Source: Plectosphaerella cucumerina
Lineage: Eukaryota > Ascomycota > Sordariomycetes > Glomerellales > Plectosphaerellaceae
Assembly (NCBI GenBank): GCA_020746995.1
Contig: JAGPXD010000004.1
Location: 4,898,001 to 4,962,000, forward strand
DNA length: 64,000 nt
Direction of reading: 5' to 3'
The notes beneath the pieces are model-generated. The model ran no database searches and had not been told where the DNA came from. It saw nothing but the letters and a program-made list of their open reading frames with translations. Shown piece after piece: positions 1-11,984 of the stretch (its first letter is position 1; every line of letters starts with the position of its first letter). Position numbers and translations under genes: made by a program.

Positions 1-232
1 GCCACCGGCCTGGCATGGAAGCTATCACCGGCTTGATCTATGAAGCGATGAATACCTAGACAAGATGTCTACCTCATGTTGTCGAATACCAAGAAATCAC
101 ACATGTGTTGGAACCCTGGTGACTGCTAAGCCCGATGTTACATGTGTTCTTCTACTTCGTTGGTGGTCAAACGAGGAAGGGGGATTTGCGGACAAGACAT
201 TTGCACCTCTTTTGATTCATCTAGGTACCTTC

Positions 233-2430
233 CTAATGCTTTGAAATCTCCGATATTCCATGAACGCATGCATTGCGGACCGAAAGCCGCTGGACGGCCT
301 CCACACCCTGCCTCGAAAGTGAATGCCCCTGAATGCCCCCGACGCTCTTCTTTTCCATCCTCCGGTCCAGCGTCCCGTTGTTCGGGAATTTGGGCGCGAC
401 GCCATTGCCAAAGTCGACGCCGTCGGCAATGAACATCACCTCGCCGCCCACCATGGTCAGCAGAGTCTTCTGGCGCGCGATCTCCTCTTCTGGAACCTCA
501 AAGTAGTTCGACTGCAGGACCACCACGTCGGCCAACTTGCCCACCTCGAGGGAACCAATGTGCTTATCGGCGCGCAGGAACCGGGCGGCTTCGATGGTGA
601 TGGCTCGTATGGCCTGCTCCCGTGTGAGCTTCAAGCCGACCAGGCCGGGACCGTCGTACGGAGCACCGGCGGAGGCGGGAGAGTTTGGGTTCGTGGGGTC
701 GCCGGAGCGCGTCACGCCCACTTTGATAGCCAGCCACTCGTCGAGGGGGTCAATCTAGGAGGTTGAAGTTAGCAGTACTTCCGCGGTTTTCACGGCGCCC
801 ACTTACCGGCCAATCACTCCCGTAGACAACAGGCCTGCCAAATTTGGCAATATCTCCAAATGCCTGGAGGTAGTTGGAGCGGACCGGACCCATACTGTTG
901 AGGGTGTTGGGAGTCCAGACCGAACTGGCCTGAGACCACTGGAACTGCATGATTGGATCCGCCTTGAGTTCCGCGAAACGAGCCCAGTCGTTCGGGTCTG
1001 TCACCTCGTTATGGGCCAGTCCAATCCTGTAGTTGAAATCGTCTCCGTGCTTCTCGCGAAAGTTCTGGATCGAGTCGAGCGCGACACGGACGGCCAGGTC
1101 CCCGTCAACATGGATCTGAGCGTCAATATTCTTGAGGATCAGTTCCTCAAGCATGGCACTGAGGATCTCTGTCGACCAGTACGGATCCGGTCGTGACGCG
1201 GGGTTGGGGGCCCAGGTCGAGGTGTTGCCCACGGGCAGGAAATACGGCTCGATCATTGCACCGGTGTTTGCAGGGTACAAGATGACACCGTCGACATAAA
1301 TCTTGACGGCTTGCCACTTGAGCGTAGGAACGGGACCCAGCTCGGCGGGGTCGTTCCAACGGGCAGTGGTCTTCTCGACCTCGTCTGCAAGTGCGCCCAC
1401 TGCAGCCGTCGAGTTGGGCGCGTTGATGCCCCAGTCGAACCATCCACGCGCACTGAGACCTCCATCTTTCTGGACGGTTGCAAAAGTCTCGGCAACGGAC
1501 GTTCCGGCATTGGCATCCTGAAATGACGTGACGCCTTGTTCACGCAGCAGCTTCAACGCCGCTTTGGCAAACTCGACGTTATCCTCTGCCGTGGGTGGAA
1601 GCGGCCCGGAGAGCAAACCGGCAGAGTTGTCCTGGAGGACGCCCGACGGCTCTTGGCTTCCTGGAAGGCGCTCAATGACACCTCCTGGGGGGTTGGGGGA
1701 AGATGATGTGATCTGAGAGGCCGTCAGAGCAGCCGAGTTAACCCAGAAACTGTGGTTATCGGCAGCCACAGCTAGGATGGGCCGATCCGTCTTGAGGCTG
1801 TCGAGCTCCTTCTTCGTGACGCCGCCAGAGTCTTCGGTGAGCTTGTACCAGTCCAAGGCAACGACCTCGAGCCAGTCATTACTCGTCTTGTCCTTGTCGG
1901 CGTCGAGGCAGCCTTGGATGTGTGCGAGGACATCTTTAAGTCCCAGGGGCTGGTAGTTCAAGTTGCATTTGAGAAGGTTGGCGCCGCCTCGAACGACGTG
2001 CATGTGAGCGTCAACCAAGCTAGAACACCATCGGGGGTCAGAGTCTGTCTTCTATGATCTAATGTCTCGCGCGCTTCTCCACATCCCATCGAATCAGATC
2101 GGAAGGCATACATGAGGGGCCTTAGAAACAACCTGAACCTGCACTCGGGACATTACAACTCGATATCACTCACCCTGGCATAGCCATGCGACCCTCAAGA
2201 TCAAAGACTGTCGTTTTAGGGCCAATGAAAGGCTCGACGCATCCGTCTTTGCCCAGGAAGGTGATTCGCCCTTGTTTGATTGCCATGGCCTGATACTTGG
2301 AGGAACGGTCGTTAAGCGAATAGATAGAACCATTGCGAAAGACTGTGTCTGCCACATGCTTGCTAGGAGCCGCATGGGAATGAACAGACGAAAGGGCCAA
2401 GAGTAGGCACAAGGAGCTGAGGAGAGTCAT
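233..2430 (-). CDS. Secreted amidohydrolase, YtcJ-like (Amidohydro_3)
   Basis: Three exons fit: 2430-2174, 2019-807 and 754-233, giving about 663 residues. Both introns have GT..AG ends and rejoin conserved motifs. The protein opens with a signal peptide (hydrophobic run after MTLLSSLC). The join of exons 1 and 2 makes the metal-binding HxH motif (PGLVDAHMH). Exon 2 ends in YGSDWP, which carries the conserved late aspartate, and exon 3 has the family tail (LTREQAIRAIT, GKLADVVVL). Families with this fold hydrolyse amide or related C-N bonds; the substrate cannot be read from the sequence. The last 45 or so residues after PKFPNNG look unlike the family, so a further intron or later frame choice near the 3' end is possible. 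It is divergent from the permease at 3142, which suggests joint use of a nitrogen source (inference). Confidence 0.85.
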
Positions 2431-3141
2431 GGCGATTTCTTGTTGTTGACGAAGAGGCTTGAGCTTTCACTCTGTGAATAGCGATTCCAACTTACCATGG
2501 CATCTTCGACAGGTATCTATTAAAGCCGGAGAGCTGGTAGCCACGGGCAATCCGACTTACCAGATGCGTCCCAGGTCGTGATAACACCCCGGGCCTCAAC
2601 TGCCGGGGCCCGTACAGGTTGATTCAGTGGCTGGGAATCACCAAGCGATGGTCCCGACGCGGTGGAATTAATACCTAGATCGCACTAGGCGGGCGGAGGC
2701 ATTCGTATCCTGCGGTTATTTTACCTTTTTGGTCCATCGCTGTATCGCCGCCCCCAATGCCGCACTTGACCCGCGTTAGCTTATCTCCAGGTGACCATGC
2801 ATCCGCCACATGGGTCCCGGTCCGGGGCACACCGGGGAACCTCCAACGGTGCCGGGCCAGGCGTCTTATCTGGGAGCTTCACATAGTTGCGGCTAGAGGT
2901 GTGAACGAGAGCTTATCAGTCCGCTGCCGTCATAAAGGACACTCTTTTTCCTCAGCTTCTCCGATGTTGCCTACTTCGCAGGCCATCGCTGAGAATGACC
3001 ACAATCCCAACTCTTCTGCTTTGCACGATCGACAGTGCGTCATTGACTTGTCGCCTTTACACAACACTTGACCTTCGAGAGTGAACCCCTTCCCTCAGAA
3101 CCTCCACATCATTCCCCACTCATCCATCACCCAACTTCACC
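2431..3141. promoter_or_regulatory. Divergent promoter with three GATA-factor sites
   Basis: This 711-base gap separates the divergent amidohydrolase and permease starts. CTTATC, the reverse of the GATAAG core bound by fungal GATA factors such as AreA/NIT2, occurs at about 2780, 2865 and 2912, all within 140 bases and on the permease side. A CT-rich stretch (3080-3140) typical of fungal 5' leaders precedes the permease ATG. Nitrogen-responsive control of the pair is an inference. Confidence 0.5.
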
Positions 3142-4859
3142 ATGGATACCACCGCCGCGGGTTCCGCCAAGGCCGAGGGTCGCACGCAGGGCGATATCGA
3201 CGCCCAAGACCTTGCCGAGTTCGGCCACTCCCAGGTCCTCACCCGCAAGTTCAGCCTCTGGAGCATGTTGGCTCTAGCTTTTTGCGTCCTCGGCACATGG
3301 GCTGTCTTCGCACAGAACATGGAGGCGGCGCTTTCGACAGGGGGTCCTATCAGCATCTTTTGGGGCCTCCTTCTCGTTCTGTTTTGCAACGTCTGCATTG
3401 CCATCTCTTTGGGCGAGATGTGCAGCAGCATGCCGACTGCCCTGGGGCAAGCGTACTGGATTTCTCGCCTTTGGGATACCCAGACAGGTCGCCTTGTGAG
3501 CTACATCTGTGCCTGGACCAACACCTTTGGGTGGTGGGCCTTGACGGCCTCGCAGAACGCTTTTATGACCGAGCTTCTTCTATCCATGAAGATCATGTTC
3601 GATCCCGAGTGGCCAGGCATCGGTCAGGGCTGGACGCTCTTCCTTGTCTATCTCGGCATCACCATCTTCTTCAACGCCTTCAACCTGGTTGCCTGCCGCA
3701 GTGACAAGACGCTGCCCTACTTCAACTACGTGGTGATGGTTGGCTTCGTCGGGCTCTTCATTGCCATCAGCATCGCCATGCTTGTCGCCGTTGGCACCAA
3801 ACCGGAACTCAACTTCCAGCCGGCATCCTTTGTTTTCGGAGCTTGGATCAACCAGACAGGTTGGTCTGATGGGGTGACATGGTTTGTCGGTCTCGTTCAG
3901 TCAGCATACGGTATGTAACATCTCTCCTCACCTTGCGCCATTTCGGATCATTGGTTAACTCTGGGTCACTAGGCCTCACTGCATTCGATGCCGTCATTCA
4001 CATGGTTGAGGAGATTCCTCAGCCCCGGGTGAATGCTCCCAGAGCAATGTACCTCGCCGTCATTGGCGGTGCAATCTCCGGGTTCATCTTCATGGTCGCA
4101 GCCCTGTTCTCCATCCAGGATCTTGACACAGTGTTGGCCGCACCATCCGGCTTCCCATTCATCCAGATTCTCGACGACTCCCTGGGTCTTGTTGTCGGAG
4201 CTGTTCTTGTTGCTCTTTTCCTACTGAACGGTTTTGGCCAGGGCATCAGCGTCATGACTTCTTCATCCCGCCTGACCTGGGGCTTCGCGCGAGATGGCGG
4301 CCTGCCTTTCAGCTCGTACTTCGGGCATGTCGACCCAACGTGGAAGGTGCCTGCGCGCGCTCTCTGGCTACAATGCTCTATCGTCTGCCTGATCGGAGTA
4401 CTCTACACTTTCTCCAGCACGGTTTTGGAAGCCGTTCTCGCAGTATCCACCATCGCTCTCACCATCTCTTACGCCATCCCAATCGCCGTTCTCCTTGTCG
4501 TCGGCCGGGAGAAACTACCACCGAGGGCCTTCAACTTAGGTAAGTTTGGTCCGGTTGCCAACTACATCTCCATCATCTACTGTATCATCACCACGATCTT
4601 CTTCTTTTTCCCTGGAAGCCCGAATCCTACAGGAAGCGATATGAACTTTGCCATTGTCGTTTTTGGAATCATGCTGGTGGTATCAGCAGCCTTCTGGTTC
4701 ATTGGAGGCCGGGTGTCGTACCTTTGTACGGGCGACTCCCTGGACCGCGACCACCAGGCCAGGCAGGCGGAAATGGATAGTTATGATGGAGTGCCTGTAG
4801 TTCAGGGCTATGAACAGCTGGCTGCCAAGTCGAGTCGCGCAGGCGTGGGAAAGGAATAG
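3142..4859 (+). CDS. Amino-acid/choline permease, APC superfamily
   Basis: Two exons, 3142-3910 and 3973-4859, are joined across a 62-base GT..AG intron and give about 551 residues, usual for fungal APC permeases. The hydrophobic profile shows about 12 membrane segments. The soluble N-terminus runs into the family's first conserved stretch (FSLWSMLALAFCVLGTW), followed by SLGEMCSSMPTALGQAYW. The middle has the conserved FNAFN motif and later LTWGFARDGGLPFS, all typical of the fungal GABA/choline/amino-acid permease group that includes yeast Hnm1. The exact substrate cannot be told. The ATG at 3142 is the first one before the conserved region and follows a pyrimidine-rich leader. It sits in the plasma membrane by family knowledge. 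GATA sites lie just upstream. Confidence 0.9.
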
Positions 4860-6107
4860 GTTCTCATCACATTTTGTAGATTCAGTTGACAGTCTTATTG
4901 AATGGAGTGATCAACTGTTACAAGTCCACCTCGGAAGAAAGAATTGACATTCCTCTCGATGGGGTCCTTCTTATGTGTCTCAACCAAAAAAGGGGGGCCA
5001 AGGGTAGCGGCCTGCTAAATGGACGGGAGTCCATCGCATTTTCCTGGTGGTCCAGCATCTAAGCATCGGCATTTTCTTTTCTCGCTCATTTGAAATTGCC
5101 GACTTAGTTTTTTACCTCATCGTAAATGCGCAAATGGCCCTCACTTCCTGGACTTTTAATGGACCTGGAGACTCCAGCCATCAAGCATGTCCACAATTGT
5201 AGCCCCTGAATCCCCCAAACGCAGGGGCCTACGCTGTATCAGCAAGTAAGTGAGGCGGCGCGAGGCTTCTGGTTGTGAATTGACCCCCTTTTGGGTGGAT
5301 GCTCTCTCTTCCAAGTAGCCTGCCCTGGAATGACGTTGCGCGCGGCATCGAAGAAGAAGCCGTCTTCTGCCGCCGCCGTCGTCACCAATTATGTCTACCC
5401 CTTTCCGGGGATGCAGCAGCCTGGAATTCTCAGCTGGTGGATCGCCAAGGCTGAGCTAGAAGGAGTCTGGTGACATTTCGCACTCCACAGAGAAAAGACC
5501 CTGACGATGTGATGTCATTCCGGGGCAGAGAACTGACTCGCACGGGCCAAGGCGAGTATTTTTCTTACCCTCTCTTTCTTCTGCCCCAGGTTGTTCACCA
5601 ATCGGCGGTTTGCCTAGGTGGACCGCCGTTCCTGGAAAACACGGCTTCCCCCTTTCCCACCCGCCGGATCTCGGCGCGGGATGCGAGGGACTTCGCGGAG
5701 CGGCGGGCTAACGTTGGCCCTGACGTCGTCTGTGGTCCGAGGTCAACGAGAACTCGATGTACTCCGCCGCCCCGTACCGTTCGAACCAGTAGAAGTCGTC
5801 GAGATCCAGGCCGGACTTGCCGGCATTGCCCAGTATCCAGTGGCGTAGTGTCGTCAAGCTGTGACACCGAGGCTGGTCTCCCCTTTGGCCTCCGCTTCGA
5901 CTCCGTGTTTTCGGGTTGGAGGTTGACATACTCCATGGCATCCGAGTCAGTGCCAACGAGTTGAGCTCCTCACTCCAGGGACCGTTATAAGTCTCCTCGA
6001 TTTCCACGATCCGTCCCATTCTACTGCATCTCCCTCCACACTTCCCCATCCTTCACCAGATCGACCCACCTAGACCCTCCCCTCCCATCACCACACCAGT
6101 CGACAGC
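4860..6107. other. Intergenic, about 1.25 kb, no gene seen
   Basis: This stretch between two tandem transporter genes holds the 3' untranslated part of the permease and the promoter of the next gene. The open frames in it have no family resemblance. Pyrimidine-rich sequence sits just before 6108, as expected of a fungal leader. Confidence 0.5.
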
Positions 6108-7577
6108 ATGGATCGTTCCGAGGAGAGGACACCGTCGAGCAGTACCTCCGACCTGGAGAACGGCACCACACCAAAGCCAAGCCTTGACTCTAGCAAAGAC
6201 AGCCACCTTGGCGAGAAACCAACGAAGACAACCTCGCCGGAACTCGAGGGCCAAACCCAGGAGGTTCTGGTCCATGGCAACATCTTCGAGCAGGGTGGCG
6301 TGAGCTACCGGACGATGGGCCGTTGGGACACATACCTTCTCTTGACGACGAATCAGTTCGGACTCGGAATCCTCTCTCTTCCCTCAGTCCTCAACGTCCT
6401 CGGAATCGTGCCTTCCATCTTTGCCATTGTGGGCTTCGGACTCCTGGCCTGGTATTCTGGCCACCAGCTGCTGTCGTTCTACCGCAAGTATCCCCACGTT
6501 GTTAACATTGTGGAGGCTGCCCGTGTCGTCGGGGGACGTCCCTTTGCTGTTGTCGTCAGCGGCTTCATGGTTCTACTACTCGCCTTTTACTGCGCATCAG
6601 CCGTCGTCACCCTCTCCATCAGCTTCAACACCATCAGTAACAGCGCCATTTGCACCGTCTCCTTCATGGCCGTCGCTAGCATTGCCTGTTACCTCATCAA
6701 CATCCCTCGGACGATGAAGTTTGTCGCCTGGAGCGGCTACCCGAACAACGTGAGCATACTGGCTGCCGCTCTCGTCGTCATTATCAGCCTCGGTGTCGGC
6801 AAGCCCGGAAACGCACCGGAGGACTGGTCTCGCGAGCTCCAGGTCGTTGGATCACCGAGCCTACGGGATGCCATCAACGCATGCCTCCGAGTCATCTACT
6901 CGTACGCTGGCAACGTCAGCTTCCTCACATACATGGCCGAGATGAAGTCACCCGAGAAGGACTTTGGCTTCTGCCTCGCCGCGCTCGAGATCACCAGCAT
7001 CACCCTCTACTGCACCGTCGCTATTGCTGTCTACTGCCTCGCAGGCCAGTACACTCAGTCTCCAGCCCTGAGCACAGCACCCGCCGTGCCAGCCAAGGCC
7101 GCTTACGCCCTGCTCATCGTTGCCCTTCTGGCCACCGGCCTCGCCAACGGTCACACGGCAAGCAAGCTCATCTACGTGCAGGTTATGCGCAAGATGAACG
7201 CTCTCAGCCAGCTCACGGACCGCAGCGCCAAGTCATGGAGCGTCTGGGTCGGCATTGTGACGGTTCTCTGGATCGTTGTGTTCATCATTGCCAATGTTAT
7301 CCCCATCTTCGATTCGATCCTTGCCATCACTGGCGCCACCGCCGTGCCGTGGCTGACCTTTGGATTTGCCAGCATCTTCTGGCTATACAACAACAAGGGG
7401 AAGTATACTGAGAGCAAGAAGAAGATGGCTTGCGCGATCCTCAGTACGGCTCTGGTCGTCTTCTCGGTCGCCATGAATGGCATCGGACTGTGGGCCTCGG
7501 TGACGGAGTTGCTGGACATCTTCAACGACGACGCGAGTAGTGTGAGGGGCGTCTTCTCGTGTGGAAGCAATGCGTGA
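6108..7577 (+). CDS. Amino-acid transporter, AAAP family (Mtr-like)
   Basis: A single uninterrupted frame of 489 residues. A charged, Ser/Thr-rich N-terminus of about 65 residues precedes roughly eleven hydrophobic segments. The conserved AAAP entry motif FGLGILSLPSVLNVLGIVP (about 82-100) is clear, as is YAGNVSFLTYMAEMK (about 265-280) in the middle. This is the fold of fungal neutral amino-acid permeases such as Neurospora Mtr; substrate range is not decided by sequence alone. No intron is needed, which is unusual next to its spliced neighbours but not rare. It follows another amino-acid-type permease in the same direction, so the left end of the window holds two uptake systems and an amidohydrolase. 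Confidence 0.9.
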   Translation: MDRSEERTPSSSTSDLENGTTPKPSLDSSKDSHLGEKPTKTTSPELEGQTQEVLVHGNIFEQGGVSYRTMGRWDTYLLLTTNQFGLGILSLPSVLNVLGIVPSIFAIVGFGLLAWYSGHQLLSFYRKYPHVVNIVEAARVVGGRPFAVVVSGFMVLLLAFYCASAVVTLSISFNTISNSAICTVSFMAVASIACYLINIPRTMKFVAWSGYPNNVSILAAALVVIISLGVGKPGNAPEDWSRELQVVGSPSLRDAINACLRVIYSYAGNVSFLTYMAEMKSPEKDFGFCLAALEITSITLYCTVAIAVYCLAGQYTQSPALSTAPAVPAKAAYALLIVALLATGLANGHTASKLIYVQVMRKMNALSQLTDRSAKSWSVWVGIVTVLWIVVFIIANVIPIFDSILAITGATAVPWLTFGFASIFWLYNNKGKYTESKKKMACAILSTALVVFSVAMNGIGLWASVTELLDIFNDDASSVRGVFSCGSNA

Positions 7578-8716
7578 TGAGCTGGCTGGCCTAGCTCTTC
7601 ACCACCTGGTTGAGACGGGGTCTTGCGCAGACCGGGTGGTTTACGAAGTAAGCATACATAGCATGGAGCATTGGGATAGCGATTTTTGTACATGATAGAG
7701 AAGGAACTTCATCTTTCCTACCCGGAGCGACAATGTCTTTCATAATGCATAGGTGGTGAACTGGAGGGTGTGTAGCAAACGTATTGCTGCCATGGAGAGC
7801 TTCGCTTCTGAGACTCTCACCCATCTGATTACTCTTCGCTCCCAGTCGTGTATCAGAGGCCGAGGTTATTTCGGTGTCGGCACCTACCTACACAGCTACT
7901 ATCCAATTGTTAGCTGGAGAGCGTAGGGCTGACCCGACCAACCTTTGGCGAATTCCTAGATTTCATCAGTATCTTGATTCATCAGCTGCCTGAGTCAAAG
8001 CTTCCCAAAAATTGATTTACGGTCTCATGCAATTTGAGAGTTGGATCCATCAAGTCATCGGCGCCGTCCGGGAGGGTGGGGGGTTTGGTGCATCCCGAGG
8101 AAACGGGGACAGGGCCGAGTCCCGAGTCCATGGTGAGACGAGCGTTTCCAGGCGAGCTCGGACTCGACCACGGCTTGAGCTTTTGCGCTGATGGAATGTT
8201 CTTCGGCAGTTCGGAAAGACGGAAGGCTTTCCAAAGTCGAGATGGCAGAAATCTCCGAAGGCTGGGCGGTTTCGGTGAAATTTGAATTAGCCGCTTATCC
8301 AAGGGGTCAAAGTTCGGCAAACTCGACGAACTCCAGATTGCTGCTTCATTGCTGCGCGGGGAAAATGGGTGCCTGGCAGCAAAAGTTGGCCAAAACCGCA
8401 CGTGTGCGACAGCTCAATCCACTCTGCCGGTCGTCGTGGCCCAAAGACAGGCGACAGCATGGTTCAGGGGTCACGATGCGGGTCAGACTAGGGGGATGGC
8501 TCGGGGCAACTCTGACAGGAGGTTATTTTTGGGTCACTGGCAGAACGGTACTTCCGGACCATTGGAAGACGGATAGTTTCGGAAGTAAGGCGGGCGATGC
8601 AACTTTCTTGAGGAGGGAGGCAGGTAAGGAAATCAGCAGCAGGCTGTTGGTATGTGCAAGGAACATTGAAACTCCATGTCCGTATCTAGTCTACAATCGT
8701 ACAAAGAAAAACACCC
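7578..8716. other. Convergent intergenic region, no gene seen
   Basis: This 1.1-kb gap lies between two converging genes, the transporter on + and the TmpL-like gene on -. It should hold both 3' untranslated regions. No RNA gene or repeat is evident. Confidence 0.5.
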
Positions 8717-11700
8717 TCACGAGTCCCAAATGGGACCAAAAGCTGGGACACCCCTCGCCTCCATCTGGTAGACAAACTTGTTTGTCGTGGGCCCGTTCGA
8801 GATGATGGCTACACACTCGGCGCCACTCTCCTTGTAAAGGTTGTAGGCGAGCTTGACCAGGTCGGGGCGGCCGCGCTCGTCCGTGTCCCAGATAAGGGCG
8901 TCGGGGTCGGCTGCCAGGATGGTGTCCATGATGCCCTGACCATAGGTGCTGATAGGGTTCTTGGTGCTCCAGAGGACGCGCGCGGGGACCCTTCGCTCCA
9001 TGAGCACGGGCAGGCAAGGCCCGATGCCAGAGCCCGTCCCGACGAGGACGATCTTCTTGAAGAGAGGCGCAATGGCCAAGACACCCGAGGCCGGGCTGCC
9101 ACGGGTCCAGATGGAGGTGGGCGGGTTCTCGATGATCTTCTTCGTCCAGTCACCAGCCTTGGAAACAACGATGCTGAAGCCCTTGCCGCTGGGGTCGGGG
9201 ATGGCGGCAAAGGCGTGCCACTCGACGAGAGGGGCGTCGGTGATGCGAACGCCCTGGGAGGAGGAGGGCCCCGGAGTGTGGAAGTCAAAATGGAGGCGGA
9301 CGGCGTGCTTGGAGAGTGGCTCGGGAACGACGTTGACGCGGCGGAGGCGCATCCAGGGCAGCGCGATGCTGAAGGTCGTCAGCGCCAGAAGCCAGAGAGC
9401 GGGGGTCTTTGCGAGGGAGTCCCCGAGGGACTGGCCGGGAAGGGAGGCGGTGTTGGCTGACAGTACGAGCTGGGCCCAGACGAGGCCGAGGGCGGTCCAG
9501 CCGGCGAAGCGATGCGTCCACTCAAACTGGTCGTGGACCTTTGCGCGAATAGTTGGATACGCCATGATGAGCATGGCGACCAGGAGAGCGAGGATCATGT
9601 AGGTCAGGATGATGGTTGGCAGGGTGACGGCGTACAGAGGCGCAGGCGAGAGGAAGCTCCCCGTGGCGGCGCCGGCGTAGATGATCCACCAGACGGTGGC
9701 CGAGACGGCGCAGCCGGAGTGGACGCCGCCGTTGTGGTAGACGCGGGCGAAGTGGCGGCGGATGCTGAGGGGAAACGAAGTGGGCACACGCGAGCACGCC
9801 CAGAAGATGAGGTTGACGACGTATTCCTGGCGGAGTAGCACAGCACCAAGAAGATTGGCAGCGACGGCGGTGGCGAGGTCCTTGAGAGGCAGGGCGAAGC
9901 CGCGGTTGCGAGCCTGGAAGAGCATCCAGACGAAGACGGCAAGATTGGTGGCGAAGATGACGCCAAAGAGCTTGCGGTAGGCTGAGAGGCCGCGGTGTCG
10001 GAGCCAGCGCCAGCCGTGGAAGCCCTTCTTCTGGGGGAGCTCGTACTCGTCGTAGGTGCGTTCGCCTGTGACGATCTCGAGGCCGCCCTTTTCGGCGACC
10101 AGCTCGTCCTGGAAGCCGCCGACAAGAGTAGCCGGTGACCAGGGCTCGGCGCGGCCAGGAAGGGCATCGCCACCGAGGGTGCTGGACGAGGTCATGTGCG
10201 AAAGAGCGTGCGTCTGGACAGGAGCCGGAACCTGGATAGGGGAGAGCGAGTAGGTGGTCGGGCGGGCGGGAGCAGCAACGGGAACAGGGGCAGGCGAGGG
10301 AAGAGCCTGGCCCGTGGCGAGGGCCGTGAGCAGGCGCTTGTCGACTTTGCCGTTGGGAGTGAGCTCGATGACTTGGAGATGGCGCCAGATGGTGGGCACA
10401 GCGTAGAAGGGCAGGCCGACTCCAACAATGTGCTTGAGCTCGTCCTCGTCAATGGGCGACGCGGATGAGTAGAAGCCCCAGAGCTTCTCGCCAATCTTGA
10501 GAGCACAGCCCTTTGTGACGAGAGGGCACTTTTCGATGGCCCTCGAGACACCGTCGAGCTCGACGCGGAAGCCCGAGATCTTGACTTGGTCGTCCTTGCG
10601 GCCGAGGGGCTCGAGCGAGCCGTCCTCGAGCCAGCGAGCAAGGTCGCCTGTATTGAACATCTTGCGGCTGCTAGAGTTAGCCACTTCAGGAAATATCAGG
10701 TGAAGAGGGCCTGAAACTCACCCATCCTTTGTGAACTTGTCGTCCTTGTACCGCTCGGCTGTCAGCTCAGGAAGGTTGAGGTACCCCCTGGAGATGCCGC
10801 AGCCGCCGGCCCACATGACACCCGGCTCGCCAATCTTGACCGGCTTCTCGTTCTCGTCGAGGATGTAGACGTTGGTGTTGGGGTTCGGGCGGCCGATAGA
10901 CAGCGTGGCGCCGGGGCGGTGACGATGCGCCGTGTTGAGGACGCTGATCTCTGTAGGGCCGCACACGTTCCAGAACCGCACGTAGGGCGCCCACTTCTCG
11001 GCGAGAGCGAGAGGGCACGGCTCACCACCGACTGCGATGGTACGCACGCGGGGGAATTCGCGGGGGTCGGGCATTTGCTTGAGGACGACCGAGGGTGTGG
11101 CGATGACTGTGTCCACGCGCTGGAGGCAGTCTTTCCAGTTTTCGTCGCCGCTGCCGCGGATGTGGAGGGTGCCGCCGTTCATCATGGTTCCGAGAATCTC
11201 CCAGGCGCCTGTACTCAACTGTCAGTTGTATTTCCTTCGGTCATCGGGAGAAGAGCTTACACATATCAAAGCCCACATTGAGCTGTTGAGCAACCTGCGA
11301 GCCAACCTTGATGCCGAGCTTGGACGGCTCAGCCAGCAGAGTGTTGGTGACGCCGCGATGCCTGACGTCCACACCTTTGGGCTTTCCTGTGGTGCCCGAA
11401 GTGTAGATGACATAGACACCGTCACTGGGGGTGACCTCGACACCAGGGGTGGCAGTGCTGCCGTGGGTCCAGAGGTCGCTCCGCTCATCAAGGGCCAGGA
11501 CCTTGACGGCAGACTTGCGGTTATAGGGGATGCTGTGGTTGACCTTTGACTTGAACTTGGGAATGCAGAGGACAACGCGAGCCCCCGAGTCGGCAATGTC
11601 GTAGCCGAGGGTCTCCTCTGGGATGATGCCGCCGTCGAGGGGCACGTACTGGCCACCAGCCTTGAGGACACCAAAGATGAAGACGACCATCTCGATGCAG

Positions 11701-11984
11701 CGCGAGTAGACGAGGACGACGCGCTCGCCACGCTTCAGCTCGTACGTGGCTCTCAGCTCGTTGGCGAGCATGTTGGCGCGGCGGTTGAGCTCGCTGTATG
11801 TGATGGTTGTGCCGTCATGGTGGCGGACGGCGACGACGTCTGGGTTCTCGGCCACAATGGCCTCGAAGGCGTGGTGAACAACGCCATAGGGGATGGGCAC
11901 ACGCTCGCCACGGCTGAAGGTGTTGAAGAGGACCCGGTCTGCCAGGGGCAGCTCCTCGAGCCCGTGGAAGGATGTTGCCGACAT
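8717..11984 (-). CDS. TmpL-like AMP-binding and membrane flavoreductase fusion
   Basis: Exons 11984-11261, 11208-10722 and 10670-8717 give 1054 residues with two short introns (52 and 51 bases). Residues about 20-520 form an adenylate-forming domain: YTSGTTGKPKG at about 194-204, the GPTE motif, then NTGDLARW, GRKDDQVKISGFRVE and the NGKVDK lysine region. There is no carrier (thiolation) or condensation domain. After a Pro-rich linker come about six membrane segments (residues 640-830). A cytosolic FAD/NAD(P)-binding part follows, with a GTGSGIG dinucleotide motif at about 948-954. This order (AMP-binding, six membrane helices, FAD/NAD(P)-binding) is that described for TmpL of Alternaria and Aspergillus, which affects intracellular redox balance and virulence. 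Automated pipelines often call such proteins NRPS-like. Its adenylation substrate is unknown. Confidence 0.85.

Noticed and set aside
5740..5860. Possible tRNA from a GTTCGAACC stretch
   Set aside because: The flanks do not fold into acceptor, D and anticodon arms.
8717..11984. A non-ribosomal peptide synthetase
   Set aside because: Only an adenylation domain is present. There is no carrier or condensation domain, and the C-terminal half is a membrane flavoreductase, which fits TmpL instead.
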